DNA of 64,000 nt from DATJMJ01 sp035503915 (GCA_035503915.1 DATJSU010000029.1:62001-126000); one strand, 5' to 3'; positions 1-9,015 are shown, counted from the first letter of the stretch. Notes: generated by a model from the letters alone, not told the origin. Numbers and translations: made by a program.

Positions 1-443
1 CCGCCCAATGGGTCTTCGACCGCACTTCGGCGAGCGGGGCGGACCGGGGCCAGTACCTGGCCGTATCGATCTCAGCCGCTGACAGCTATCTAGGGTCGCG
101 ACCCGACCGGCTCGGGCAGGAGGTAGTTGGGGCATTGCGCCAGCTCTTCCCACGCGCAGCTGACGCCGAGGTGCTCAGCACCTTCGTGACAAAGGAGCGG
201 CACGCAACGTTCCGGGCGGTCCCTGGCTCCGCCGCCCATCGCGCGCCCGCCCGCACCATGTACCCGGGACTGCTGATGGCCGGTTCCTGGACTGCCACGG
301 GCTGGCCCCCGACCATGGAGAGCGCAGTGCGCAGCGGCGTAGTCGCCGCACGAGGAGCGCTCGTGAGCACCGGCCAGCGGCGCTGGCTCCCCCCGCTCCC
401 CGAACCTGCCAAACCGATGAGCAGTGACAAGGAGGTTTCGTGA
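1..443 (+). CDS. hpnE: Hydroxysqualene dehydroxylase/squalene desaturase HpnE, C-terminal part (5' end outside window)
   Basis: This is an open frame running in from the left edge (reading frame 3) and ending with TGA at 441-443, about 146 residues. The fragment begins AQWVFDRTS and contains AGSWTATGWPPTMESAVRSG near its end, the typical C-terminal FAD-binding end of squalene-associated amine-oxidase-like flavoproteins (HpnE). Family knowledge: HpnE works with HpnC and HpnD to make squalene from farnesyl diphosphate. The next gene starts with GTG at 440, overlapping this stop by four bases, so the two are probably translationally coupled. The N-terminal dinucleotide-binding motif cannot be seen here. 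The identification rests on the C-terminal motif and on the adjacent hopanoid genes. Confidence 0.85.
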   Translation, partial: AQWVFDRTSASGADRGQYLAVSISAADSYLGSRPDRLGQEVVGALRQLFPRAADAEVLSTFVTKERHATFRAVPGSAAHRAPARTMYPGLLMAGSWTATGWPPTMESAVRSGVVAARGALVSTGQRRWLPPLPEPAKPMSSDKEVS

Positions 444-1465
444 CACCCACAACCGCTGTCGCCCAGGTCCTCGACCGGGCACGGGAGCTTACCCAACCCC
501 TGATGCGTGAGGCGGTCGGGCGTCTAACGCCGAGCATCCGCAATGTGGTCAGCTACCACCTCGGCTGGACGGGCCCAGACGGCGTGGCCACAGACGGAAA
601 AGGCGGCAAGGGCATCCGTCCCGCCTTGTCCGTCCTGTCCGCTGAAGCGGCATGGTCCGGCCCCGAAGTCGGGGCCCCGGGTGGAGTGGCTATCGAGCTC
701 GTCCACAACTTCTCGCTTATCCACGATGACCTCATGGACGGGGACCTCGAGCGCCGCCATCGCCCGACTGTCTGGGCACTTTGGGGCACCGGGACCGCGG
801 TCCTGGCCGGCGACGCTCTTTCCAACCTCGCCAACGAAGTGCTCCTCAGCACTGCCAACCCGGCCGCACCAGCCGCGTCGCTAGCGCTTGGTGAGGCGGT
901 CGCCGAGATGATCGCCGGTCAAGCCGACGACCTTGCTTTCGAGAAGCGCCCGGTCGTAAGCATCGAGGAATGCATGGCCATGTCAACCGCCAAGACCGGC
1001 GCCCTCCTCGGGTGCGCGGCGTCGATCGGCGCCATCTTGGCGGGAGCCCCGCCGGCGACGGTGCGCGCTCTGCGCGATTTCGGGCGCCACCTCGGGGTCG
1101 CCTTCCAGGCCGTCGACGACCTGCTCGGCATTTGGGGCGACCCTGCCACAACCGGGAAACCGGCGGGGAACGATATCCGCCAGCGCAAGAAGTCGATGCC
1201 GATCGTTGCTGCGCTGACGGCGGGCGACGACGAGGCGCAAGAGCTCAGCACGATCCTTTTCGGGCCTTCCGAGGAGCTCGGTTCGGACGAGGTGGCGCGG
1301 GCGACCTGGCTAGTGGAGGCGTCAGGTGGGCGCGAATGGACCGCAGCCCGGGCCAAGGCGCACCTCGACGCCGCTCTCGGCTCGCTCGAGCGGGCGCGCT
1401 TGTCGGCGGTACCGCGCCGCGCGCTGGCGGACCTCGCGGTCTACGTAGTCGAGCGTGAGTCATGA
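440..1465 (+). CDS. Polyprenyl (farnesyl/geranylgeranyl-type) diphosphate synthase of the hopanoid operon
   Basis: This 341-residue trans-isoprenyl diphosphate synthase condenses isopentenyl diphosphate with allylic diphosphates. The first aspartate-rich motif DDLMD lies at residues 96-100 and is preceded by LVHNFSLIH. The second region reads AFQAVDDLLGIWGD, where the final Asp of DDxxD is replaced by Gly, a variant I associate with actinobacterial members of the family. The GKGIRP motif is at about 56-61. The gene sits between hpnE and shc with four-base overlaps on both sides (GTGA at 440, ATGA at 1462), so it very likely supplies farnesyl diphosphate for squalene. Chain length cannot be assigned with certainty from sequence alone. 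Confidence 0.92.
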   Translation: MTPTTAVAQVLDRARELTQPLMREAVGRLTPSIRNVVSYHLGWTGPDGVATDGKGGKGIRPALSVLSAEAAWSGPEVGAPGGVAIELVHNFSLIHDDLMDGDLERRHRPTVWALWGTGTAVLAGDALSNLANEVLLSTANPAAPAASLALGEAVAEMIAGQADDLAFEKRPVVSIEECMAMSTAKTGALLGCAASIGAILAGAPPATVRALRDFGRHLGVAFQAVDDLLGIWGDPATTGKPAGNDIRQRKKSMPIVAALTAGDDEAQELSTILFGPSEELGSDEVARATWLVEASGGREWTAARAKAHLDAALGSLERARLSAVPRRALADLAVYVVERES

Positions 1466-3411
1466 ACGCCCTCACGGCACAAGTCAGCGGGGCACAACGC
1501 TCGGCTGCGGTGCGCAGCACGAGGGTGCAAGCGGCAGAGGCCATCGGCCGGGCGAGCACTTATTTGAAGGCCACACAAACGCCAGAGGGGTTTTGGAAAG
1601 GCGAGCTCGAGACCAACGTCACCATGGACGCTGAAGACGTCCTCTTGCGCCATTTCCTTGGGATCTTGGACGACAAAACGCTTGCCGCTTCAGCGGGGCG
1701 GATCCTTTCTCGGCAACGGCCTGATGGGCCCTGGCCAACCTTTTACGGCGGCCCGGGCGAGCTCTCAGCGACAATCGAGGCCTACGTCGCCCTCCGCCTA
1801 GCCGGTCACTCCCCCCAAGAGCCTCCCATGGCCAGCGCGGCTGCCTGGGTGCGCGAGCACGGGGGCATTGGCTCGGCGCGGGTCTTCACCCGCGTGTGGC
1901 TCGCGATGGTTGGACGATGGGACTGGGAAGACCTCCCGGTCGTCCCCGCGGAGCTCGTTTTTCTTCCGCCGGGCTGGCCGCTTTCGATCTGGTCGTTTGC
2001 GTGCTGGGCGCGCCAGACGATCGTCGCCCTCGCAGTCATCTCGGCGCACCGGCCTTCGCGACCCCTCCCCTTCGACATCGAGGAGCTCCGCTCCCCTTCA
2101 CCCCTGCGCCGCCGCCCCTTGGGCGCGCTCGGCACCGCTCTCGTCGCGTTGGACCAGACCCTGCACCATTACGAGCGGTCAGGTGCCTGGCCCAAACGGG
2201 CTTTGCGCAGGCTGGCTCTTCGCGAGGCCGAGCGCTGGATCGTCGCCCGCCAGGAAGCTGACGGGTCCTGGGGGGGGATCCAGCCACCGATGGTCTATTC
2301 GACCATTGCGCTCGTCCTCCTTGGCTACCCGCTCGACCACCCAGTGGTTGTCGCAGCCTTGCGAGGGCTTGACGCTTTCACCCTCGACGACGAGGACGGG
2401 CGCCGGATCGAGGCATGCCAATCGCCGGTCTGGGACACGGCCCTCGCAGTCATCGCTCTCCTCGACGCCGGCGCAGGCGGGGATGACCCCGCCGTAAAAG
2501 CGGCCTGCAACTGGCTCGCCGACCAGGAAGTGACCGTGGTCGGCGATTGGGCGGTCCGACGTCCCGAGCTGGCCCCAGGTGGGTGGGCATTCGAGTTCGC
2601 GAACGTCCACTACCCCGACATCGACGACACCGCCGAGGTCGTCATTGCCCTTCGCCGGGCCCTCGGGTTTGCAAGTGGCCCGGCCGCTTCCGAGCGCGGC
2701 GTGGACTGGGTAGTCGGCATGCAGTCGAAGGACGGTGGCTGGGGCGCTTTTGACGCCGACAACGACTCCTCCCTGCCTACGAGGCTCCCCTTTTTCGATT
2801 TCGGCGCGGTGACCGACCCGCCAAGCGCAGACGTGACGGCTCACGTGGTCGAGATGCTCGCTGGTGAGGAGCATCTCAGCAGCACGGCTCAAAGCGCGCT
2901 CGCCCGAGGTCTGGAGTGGCTTTCTTGCCACCAGGAACCCGACGGCAGCTATTGGGGAAGGTGGGGGGTCAACCACGTCTACGGCACGGGAGCAGTGGTC
3001 CCAGCCCTCATCGCAGCCGGCGTACCTCCGAAGGACCCCCAGGTCGCGGACGCCGTTAATTGGCTGAAGAGCCGCCAGAACCCTGACGGCGGATGGGGCG
3101 AGGACCTGCGCTCTTATATCGAACCTGGCTGGGTTGGCCGGGGGGCGTCCACGGCCTCGCAGACAGCCTGGGCGCTCCTTGCGCTCATCTCGGCCGGCGA
3201 GGAAGACCACCCCGCTACCGAGCGTGGCGTCAAGTGGTTGCTATCCCACCAGGACAAGGAGGGCACCTGGGACGAGCCCTGGTTCACGGGGACCGGTTTC
3301 CCCTGGGACTTCTCGCTCAACTACCACCTCTACCGCCATGTCTTCCCTCTCAGCGCTCTCGGCCGGTACGTCCATGGCACGGGCCCGCTCCCCGGACGGA
3401 AAGCGGGCTGA
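1462..3411 (+). CDS. shc: Squalene-hopene cyclase
   Basis: This 649-residue class II triterpene cyclase converts squalene to hopene or hopanol at the cytoplasmic membrane. The catalytic DxDD acid motif is visible as DIDDTAE near residue 386. Several QW repeats follow the family pattern: QEADGSWGG, QSKDGGWGAF, QEPDGSYWGRWG, QNPDGGWGE, and the C-terminal QDKEGTWDEPWFTGTGFP. The length matches the usual 630-660 residues. The start ATG overlaps the preceding stop (ATGA). The stop is followed immediately by the GTG of the next gene, so the gene is in the middle of a tightly packed hopanoid operon. Confidence 0.97.
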   Translation: MNALTAQVSGAQRSAAVRSTRVQAAEAIGRASTYLKATQTPEGFWKGELETNVTMDAEDVLLRHFLGILDDKTLAASAGRILSRQRPDGPWPTFYGGPGELSATIEAYVALRLAGHSPQEPPMASAAAWVREHGGIGSARVFTRVWLAMVGRWDWEDLPVVPAELVFLPPGWPLSIWSFACWARQTIVALAVISAHRPSRPLPFDIEELRSPSPLRRRPLGALGTALVALDQTLHHYERSGAWPKRALRRLALREAERWIVARQEADGSWGGIQPPMVYSTIALVLLGYPLDHPVVVAALRGLDAFTLDDEDGRRIEACQSPVWDTALAVIALLDAGAGGDDPAVKAACNWLADQEVTVVGDWAVRRPELAPGGWAFEFANVHYPDIDDTAEVVIALRRALGFASGPAASERGVDWVVGMQSKDGGWGAFDADNDSSLPTRLPFFDFGAVTDPPSADVTAHVVEMLAGEEHLSSTAQSALARGLEWLSCHQEPDGSYWGRWGVNHVYGTGAVVPALIAAGVPPKDPQVADAVNWLKSRQNPDGGWGEDLRSYIEPGWVGRGASTASQTAWALLALISAGEEDHPATERGVKWLLSHQDKEGTWDEPWFTGTGFPWDFSLNYHLYRHVFPLSALGRYVHGTGPLPGRKAG

Positions 3412-4932
3412 GTGGCGCCGGCTCTCCTCGTGCTGGCGCCCCTGCGCATCGAGGCCCTGGCGCTGTCGGGCCCGCCGCCTGGCGCAGCCTCCATCGAGGT
3501 CCGCCGTGCTGGTATGGGCCTGGCAAAAGCAGCCGCTCGCGCCCGCGAAATGACTCACCTCCCTGATCTTGGGCGCTACAGCGCGGTCGCTGTCGCCGGG
3601 CTCGGAGGGGCGCTCGAGCGCGAGCTTTGCCCCGGCGACGTCGTCGTAGCCGACCGGTTGGTCGATGGCGATGGAGATGAGGTCGCCAAGCTGCCCTCGG
3701 CGACGTTGTTGGCCGAACAGCTTTGCCGGAGCGGCCTGAGGGCCCGGACCGGCACGGTAGCGAGCGTCGACCATATTGTGACGGGGCCCGAACGCGCCTC
3801 GTTGGCCAAAAGAGGCGCGGTGGCGGTGGACATGGAGTCGACCGCGATAGCTGGAGCGAAGTGGGGCGCTCCCTTGGCGGTGGTGCGTGCGATCAGTGAC
3901 AGCCCGGGGGAAGAGCTCTTTTCCCTGGCAGGCGCTCGCGGTGTGTTGCGCGGGCTGAAGAGCTTGCACGCTGCCCGCCCTGCGCTGGCAAACTGGGCGG
4001 CCGCCGTGCGCCCGCGCGAGATCTGGCTTTTTGAACCGCGGTCTTTTTGTGCAGGTGTCGAACGCGCGGTGCACACGGTGGAGCGGGCTCTGGAAAAGTA
4101 CGGGGCGCCTGTTTACGTGCGCCGCCAGATCGTCCACAACGCTCACGTCGTCTCGCGCCTGGAAGCCGCCGGCGCCATATTTGTCGAGGAGCTCTCAGAC
4201 GTACCCGATAGCGCAACCGTTGTCTTCAGCGCCCATGGCGTCGCCACGAGCGTGCATGACGAGGCCCGGGAACGCAAGATGTTCACGATCGACGCCACCT
4301 GCCCACTCGTCAGCAAGGTCCACACCGAAGTGCGCCGTTTTGCGCTTTCCGGCCGCCAAGTCGTCCTCGTCGGCCACAAGGGCCACGACGAGGTGGAAGG
4401 CACTCTCGGGACAGTCCCGGGCACTCTCCTTGTAACAACGGCTGCAGACGTCGACAGGCTCGAGACCGACCCCCTCACCCCAACGGCAGTGGTCACTCAG
4501 ACAACGCTCGCAATCGACGAAGTCGCGGACGTAGTGGAGGCGCTCGCTGCCAAGTTCGCCGACCTGGCGAGGCCGGCTGCGTCCGATATCTGCTACGCAA
4601 GCCAAAACCGCCAAGAAGCGGTGCGGGCGTTGGCGCCCGGCTGCGACGTCGTGCTGGTCGTGGGTTCAGCAAATTCGTCCAATTCGAACCGCTTGGTCGA
4701 GGTAGCAAGGCGTGCTGGCGCCTCGGCACATTTGGTCAACGACAAGAGCGAACTGCGCCTAGCCTGGTTGACAGGAGCGCACCGGGTCGGTGTAAGCGCT
4801 GGGGCAAGCGCCCCTGACGAACTCGTCCAAGAAGTAGTCCAATGCCTTTCGGGGCTTGGCCCGGTCTCGGTGAGCTCCCGCTCGACGGGCACCGAGCACG
4901 TATTGTTCCCCTTGCCAGTGGAGGTCAGGTAA
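3412..4932 (+). CDS. ispH: Fusion protein: HpnG-like purine nucleoside phosphorylase/nucleosidase domain plus IspH (HMBPP reductase)
   Basis: This is a 506-residue two-domain protein. Residues 1 to about 200 resemble HpnG and MTA/SAH-nucleosidase-type proteins (GLGGAL, DVVVADRL, HIVTGPERASL, and AVDMEST followed by VVRAISD). HpnG removes adenine from adenosylhopane made by HpnH. From about residue 204 the protein is a full IspH/LytB domain with the three Fe-S cysteines in FCAGVERAV (about 213), DATCPLVSKVH (about 298) and DICYASQNRQ (about 394). IspH makes isopentenyl and dimethylallyl diphosphate in the last MEP-pathway step. The GTG start abuts the shc stop (TGAGTG), and the frame is open across the domain junction with no internal stop. 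Neither domain shows an obvious loss of key residues, although nucleosidase activity is inferred. Confidence 0.9.
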   Translation: MAPALLVLAPLRIEALALSGPPPGAASIEVRRAGMGLAKAAARAREMTHLPDLGRYSAVAVAGLGGALERELCPGDVVVADRLVDGDGDEVAKLPSATLLAEQLCRSGLRARTGTVASVDHIVTGPERASLAKRGAVAVDMESTAIAGAKWGAPLAVVRAISDSPGEELFSLAGARGVLRGLKSLHAARPALANWAAAVRPREIWLFEPRSFCAGVERAVHTVERALEKYGAPVYVRRQIVHNAHVVSRLEAAGAIFVEELSDVPDSATVVFSAHGVATSVHDEARERKMFTIDATCPLVSKVHTEVRRFALSGRQVVLVGHKGHDEVEGTLGTVPGTLLVTTAADVDRLETDPLTPTAVVTQTTLAIDEVADVVEALAAKFADLARPAASDICYASQNRQEAVRALAPGCDVVLVVGSANSSNSNRLVEVARRAGASAHLVNDKSELRLAWLTGAHRVGVSAGASAPDELVQEVVQCLSGLGPVSVSSRSTGTEHVLFPLPVEVR

Positions 4933-5937
4933 ATGGGCGTGCCCCTTCGCCAAAGCATAAAAGTTGGTACCTATGTTGCCCGGCAAAAACTTGCCAAACG
5001 GGACAAGTTCCCATTGATAGTAGAGCTCGAACCGCTCTTCGCCTGCAACCTCGAGTGCAATGGTTGTGGCAAAATCCAGTACCCCACCGAGGTCCTGCGT
5101 AAGCGGCTGAGCGTCGAACAAGCGGTGGCTGCGATCGAGGAGTGCGGCGCCCCTATGGTCTCGATCGCAGGCGGCGAGCCGCTCCTGCACCCCGAGATCG
5201 ACAAGATGACCGAAGCCCTCCTCGAGCGCAAGAGGTTCGTTTACTTGTGCACGAACGCGCTTTTGCTGGAGCGAAAGCTCGAACGCTTCCGACCTCATCC
5301 CGCCTTCAGCTGGGTCGTCCACATTGACGGCCTTCGGGAGCGCCACGACGCCTCTGTCAGCCGCGAAGGCGTCTTCGACAAGGCGGTCGCCGCGATAAAG
5401 ACCGCCAAGGCGAAGGGCTTCAGGGTCGCGACGAACACGACCTTCTTCAACACCGACTCGCCCAACACGGTCCAGGAGATCCTCGATTTCCTCAACGACG
5501 AGCTCGAAGTCGACACCATGATGATCTCGCCTGGGTACGCGTACGAGAAGGCGCCGGACCAGGTCCACTTCTTGCGCGTGAACGAGTCGACGGACCTGTT
5601 CAAAACCGCCTTCAAAGGCAAACGGAAGCACTGGAGGCTCAACCACAGCCCGCTTTTCCTCGACTTCCTCGAAGGCAAGGTCGATTTCGAGTGCACACCG
5701 TGGGGGATCCCGAGCTACTCCGTGTTCGGCTGGCAAAGGCCGTGCTACTTGTTGGCCGACGGCTACACCGAGACCTACAGGGAGCTCATCGAGACGACCG
5801 ACTGGTCAAAGTACGGTAGAGGCCGCGACCCGCGCTGCCACAACTGCATGGCCCACTGCGGCTTCGAACCGAGCGCCGTTATCGCAACCACGCATAGCGT
5901 CCGAGAATCCTTGCGCGCCCTTGTGAACGCCCGTTAG
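4933..5937 (+). CDS. hpnH: Adenosylhopane synthase HpnH (radical SAM)
   Basis: This is a 334-residue radical SAM enzyme with the cluster motif C38-x3-C42-x2-C45 (ACNLECNGCGK), the SIAGGEPLLHPEID strand typical of SAM binding, and a C-terminal cysteine-containing region (RCHNCMAHCGFEPS) shared with the family. HpnH adds the 5'-deoxyadenosyl group to diploptene, the first step in making C35 bacteriohopanepolyols. The ATG lies directly after the TAA of the preceding gene, with GGAGGT about 11 bases upstream. The product would be the substrate of the HpnG-like domain encoded just before it, so the order of genes fits the pathway. Confidence 0.96.
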   Translation: MGVPLRQSIKVGTYVARQKLAKRDKFPLIVELEPLFACNLECNGCGKIQYPTEVLRKRLSVEQAVAAIEECGAPMVSIAGGEPLLHPEIDKMTEALLERKRFVYLCTNALLLERKLERFRPHPAFSWVVHIDGLRERHDASVSREGVFDKAVAAIKTAKAKGFRVATNTTFFNTDSPNTVQEILDFLNDELEVDTMMISPGYAYEKAPDQVHFLRVNESTDLFKTAFKGKRKHWRLNHSPLFLDFLEGKVDFECTPWGIPSYSVFGWQRPCYLLADGYTETYRELIETTDWSKYGRGRDPRCHNCMAHCGFEPSAVIATTHSVRESLRALVNAR

Positions 5938-5962
5938 CCCCACCCGCCTGGAGGAAAGTTAC

Positions 5963-6742
5963 GTGCGCCCTGCTGGCTCCCAACCCTTGGAGGGCCTCAG
6001 GGTACTAGTCACGGGGGCATCGAGCGGTCTCGGGGGCCTTACCTCGCTCATGCTCGCCTTCGCTGGTTGCCGCGTCGTCGGCACGGGCCGGTCCTTTGCC
6101 CGGGCGCCGGCCCGCTTGGTCCTCGAGGCAGCAATTGAGCTCGACTTGTTGGAGCGCGCGGCGCCAGCAGAAGTCGTGGGAACTGCGGCGACAACGCTGG
6201 GCGGGTTGGACGTGGTGATCTCCAATGCAGGAGCCGGGTGGGCTGGGCCGTACGAGTCGATGAGCGAGGCAGATCTCGACGAGCAGCTCGCGCTCAACCT
6301 GAGAGCGCCCATGCAGGTCGCCCGGACCGCAGCGCCCTATTTACGCGAGAGCCATGGGCAGCTGGTCCTGGTCAGTTCGATAGCAGGGGTAGTCGGAGTC
6401 GCCGGTGAGGTTGCGTACAGCAGCGCAAAGGGGGGCGTGGCGCGCCTCGCCGACGGCCTGCGGGAGGAATGGTACCCCGACGTGGTCGTGTCCCTGGTCG
6501 CGCCCGCAGCCATCGACACGCCCTTTTTCGCGCGCCGCAACCGCCCCTACACGCGCACCTGGCCACACCCTATCCCGACCCAAAAGGCCGCCGCAGCCGT
6601 CGTGCGGGCCGTTGAGCGGCGCCCAGCCGAAGTCTACGTACCGTACTGGGTGGCCCTCGTGCCCCGGCTGCGCGGCGCCCTCCCGGGCACCTACAGGCAC
6701 CTCGCGCGCTTATTCAGGGATACCGGGGGCGCCGGCAGGTAA
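5963..6742 (+). CDS. Short-chain dehydrogenase/reductase (SDR)
   Basis: This is a 259-residue classical SDR. The cofactor motif TGASSGLG is at residues 17-24, NAGAG follows the fourth strand, and the catalytic Ser...Tyr-x3-Lys is visible as VSSIAG and YSSAK near residues 140-156. The GTG start is preceded by GGAGGAAAG at a normal distance. It follows hpnH by 25 bases on the same strand and may belong to the hopanoid transcript, for example in modifying the side chain, but that role is inferred only from position. SDR substrates cannot be read from sequence. Confidence 0.88.
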   Translation: MRPAGSQPLEGLRVLVTGASSGLGGLTSLMLAFAGCRVVGTGRSFARAPARLVLEAAIELDLLERAAPAEVVGTAATTLGGLDVVISNAGAGWAGPYESMSEADLDEQLALNLRAPMQVARTAAPYLRESHGQLVLVSSIAGVVGVAGEVAYSSAKGGVARLADGLREEWYPDVVVSLVAPAAIDTPFFARRNRPYTRTWPHPIPTQKAAAAVVRAVERRPAEVYVPYWVALVPRLRGALPGTYRHLARLFRDTGGAGR

Positions 6743-6753
6743 CGTCCCTGCCT

Positions 6754-7218
6754 GTGAAGATCCACGAGTACCGCTGCGAGCTCAGCTGGGCGGGCTCCAC
6801 TGGGAAGGGCTACCGCGCTTACGACCGTACCCACCAGGTGCGCATGCCCCCGGCCAAGGCCGAGCTCGACATGGCGAGCGACCCCTCGTTCCTCGGCGAC
6901 CCGGCGCTGCCCAACCCCGAGCAGCTCTTGACAGCGGCCGCTACCTCCTGCCACATGCTGAGCTTTTTAGCGCTCGCCGCACGGGAGGGCCTCGATGTCG
7001 TCGCGTACCGCGACGAGGCCCTCGGCCGGATGCCGGTGAGCTCCCAGAGCATGGAGACCATCCTGCTCAAGCCGCGGGTCACGATCGCCGGGGCGGTCGA
7101 GGAGGGACAGTTCCGGCGCCTCATGCACGAAGCGCACGAGACCTGCTTCATCGCGCGTTCACTCCGGAGCGAGATCACGGTCGAGCCCGAGCTCGAGGTA
7201 CTGCCCGCGCGCAGTTGA
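6754..7218 (+). CDS. OsmC/Ohr-family peroxiredoxin-like protein
   Basis: This 154-residue OsmC-fold protein has the two family cysteines at C66 (TSCHML) and C131 (HETCFIA), the pair that reduces organic hydroperoxides in Ohr and OsmC enzymes. The segment NPEQLLTAAATSCHM is the usual motif around the first cysteine. The GTG start lies 11 bases after the SDR stop, so the two are probably cotranscribed. The pattern is closer to the general OsmC group than to Ohr. Substrate is unknown. Confidence 0.87.
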   Translation: MKIHEYRCELSWAGSTGKGYRAYDRTHQVRMPPAKAELDMASDPSFLGDPALPNPEQLLTAAATSCHMLSFLALAAREGLDVVAYRDEALGRMPVSSQSMETILLKPRVTIAGAVEEGQFRRLMHEAHETCFIARSLRSEITVEPELEVLPARS

Positions 7219-7242
7219 CCTCGCCGCCTCACTTGGGCGGCC

Positions 7243-7280
7243 GGCATGAGCGGCTGGCATGAGCGGCTGGCATGAGCGGC
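7243..7280. repeat. Three tandem copies of a 13-bp repeat
   Basis: The unit GGCATGAGCGGCT is present at 7243-7255 and 7256-7268, and as a 12-base copy at 7269-7280, between the OsmC stop and the promoter-like sequence of the next gene. The copies are identical over their shared length. A direct-repeat operator or simple slippage are both possible. No coding use is apparent. Confidence 0.9.
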
Positions 7281-7281
7281 C

Positions 7282-7311
7282 TTCACGCCGGTGCAAAACC
7301 ACTTGTACGAT
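7282..7311 (+). promoter_or_regulatory. Candidate leaderless promoter of the DUF2079 gene
   Basis: TTCACG (7282-7287) and TACGAT (7306-7311) are 18 bases apart. TACGAT ends seven bases before the ATG at 7319. A TANNNT box 6-7 bases before the start codon is the actinobacterial signature of a leaderless transcript, and no Shine-Dalgarno sequence is visible. Inferred from sequence alone. Confidence 0.45.
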
Positions 7312-7318
7312 CGCGTAG

Positions 7319-8956
7319 ATGGCCGACGCGGGCTCAGAGGCAGGGCCGGGCCCTCTGGCGGGGGCGGCTCTCGGCGCAGGCCCGTTGACGGGCGCGGGTG
7401 CGGGCGCCCCGCCGGAGACAGGTGCGCACCCGGTGCGCCTACGCGCCAGCTTGCCCAGGTTGGCGTCTTTAGCTGAACCGCTCTGGGCGACGTGGGGGCA
7501 GTACATCCCCCTGGTCGTGCTGATGTCCCTCTACGCAGCCCGCTTCGCCACAACCACGGTCGACAGCTTGCGCGCCTTCCAGCAAGACGCCTACGACCTG
7601 TCTCTCTACGACCAAGGGATCTGGCTGATGAGCCATTTCCGAGCGCCGTTCATGACGGTCATGGGCACGAACATGTTCGCCGCCCACACTGTGTTCATTT
7701 TCATTTTCCTCGTGCCTTTGTTCTGGGTTTACCCACACACTGCCGCTCTCCTCGTAGCCCAGGCGGTCGCGGTTGCTTCGGGTGCGGTCCCCGTTTACCT
7801 GCTGGCGCGCAACCTATTGAAGAGCACGCTCCTGGCGACCTTGCTGGGAGCGGCCTACCTCCTCAACCCCGCGATCGAGCAAGGCAACCTCGAGCAGTTC
7901 CACGTCGAGGCGTTCGAGGCGCCGATACTGGCATTTGCCATTTATGCGGCCGTTGTGTGGCGCCCGCGCCTCCTCCTGGCGATGGTCGTCTTGCTGCTCA
8001 TGTGCAAGCAAGATGACGCCCTTTACGCCGTCCCGCTCGGGTTATGGGTGGCCCTGAAACGAGACCGCCGCACCGGCGAGCTGATCCTTGGCTCTGCGCT
8101 CGCCATAGGCCTGTTGGAGAACTTCGTCATCGTGCCTGCGTTGCTCAACGGGGTGCCAGCGACCTATAGCGGATGGTGGCCATTTGGCACTTTCCCCGAA
8201 ACCGTGCGCGTGATCATCCGCAGACCGGGGGAGTTCTGGAGCTTCGCAACAAGCCAAGGCCGTCCCTTTTACGTCTGGCAAATGGCGTTCAGCGGCGGGA
8301 TCGCCTTCTTGTTAGCCCCGGGCGTGCTGGCGGTCGCTCTCCCAGAGCTCGCTGCCGATGCCCTGTCGTCCAACCCATACCTTCACCAGATAATCCGCCA
8401 CTATTCGATGCCTGTCGCCGCCGTGCTGCTGTGCGCGAGCGTCTGCGGGTTGGCACGCATCGCTGGGCGCCGGCGTCGCATCGCGGCTGTCAGTCTTGTC
8501 ACTCTCTGCGCGCTCTGGGGATGTGTTCTTTGGGGGGACGCCCCATTCTCTGACAACCCCGTCACCCCCCCTGACCCATCAGTCCCCTCGGTGGTCGCCA
8601 CCGCCCAGCTCGTCACGAAGATCCCGTCCGGCGCCGTCGTTTCAGCGGCCGAGAACTTTGTCCCGAACATAGACCACCGCAGGTTCATTTACATGTTCCC
8701 AACGCCGTTTTCGCAGTCCTATTACGGGAACCCCACTTACGATGGCGAAGAACTGCCTCTAGCGCCTACAGTCCAGTACCTTCTCCTACCGAGCTGCATT
8801 TCTTGCGACGGGAACCTCGGGGAGACCGACCAGATCGTGTTCAACCGCATAGCGAGCGCGTTCCGGGTTGTCGCACGGGCCTCGGGTGTCGTGCTCTATG
8901 AACGCAACGGCCGGCCACTGCCCGCTCTCGAGCCCTGGACGGGGCCAAGACCGTAA
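7319..8956 (+). CDS. DUF2079-family polytopic membrane protein
   Basis: This 545-residue protein has an Ala/Gly-rich N-terminal tail of about 50 residues followed by many hydrophobic segments (for example around LVVLMSLYAA, FIFIFLVPLF, ALLVAQAVAVASGAVPVYLL and LLLAMVVLLLM). The sequence QQDAYDLSLYDQGIWLMSHF and the TNMFAAHTVF stretch are typical of DUF2079, a family distantly related to GT-C membrane glycosyltransferases. The last 110 residues are predicted to be a soluble outer domain. Substrate and reaction are unknown. A DPM1-like glycosyltransferase is encoded convergently next to it, which suits a role in cell-surface glycosylation but does not prove it. Confidence 0.85.
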   Translation: MADAGSEAGPGPLAGAALGAGPLTGAGAGAPPETGAHPVRLRASLPRLASLAEPLWATWGQYIPLVVLMSLYAARFATTTVDSLRAFQQDAYDLSLYDQGIWLMSHFRAPFMTVMGTNMFAAHTVFIFIFLVPLFWVYPHTAALLVAQAVAVASGAVPVYLLARNLLKSTLLATLLGAAYLLNPAIEQGNLEQFHVEAFEAPILAFAIYAAVVWRPRLLLAMVVLLLMCKQDDALYAVPLGLWVALKRDRRTGELILGSALAIGLLENFVIVPALLNGVPATYSGWWPFGTFPETVRVIIRRPGEFWSFATSQGRPFYVWQMAFSGGIAFLLAPGVLAVALPELAADALSSNPYLHQIIRHYSMPVAAVLLCASVCGLARIAGRRRRIAAVSLVTLCALWGCVLWGDAPFSDNPVTPPDPSVPSVVATAQLVTKIPSGAVVSAAENFVPNIDHRRFIYMFPTPFSQSYYGNPTYDGEELPLAPTVQYLLLPSCISCDGNLGETDQIVFNRIASAFRVVARASGVVLYERNGRPLPALEPWTGPRP

Positions 8957-9015
8957 TTGCCGCCAGCTGGCGACGCCGCGTGCCCTCTGTCAAGAGCCGC
9001 CCGGAGGGGGCCACG

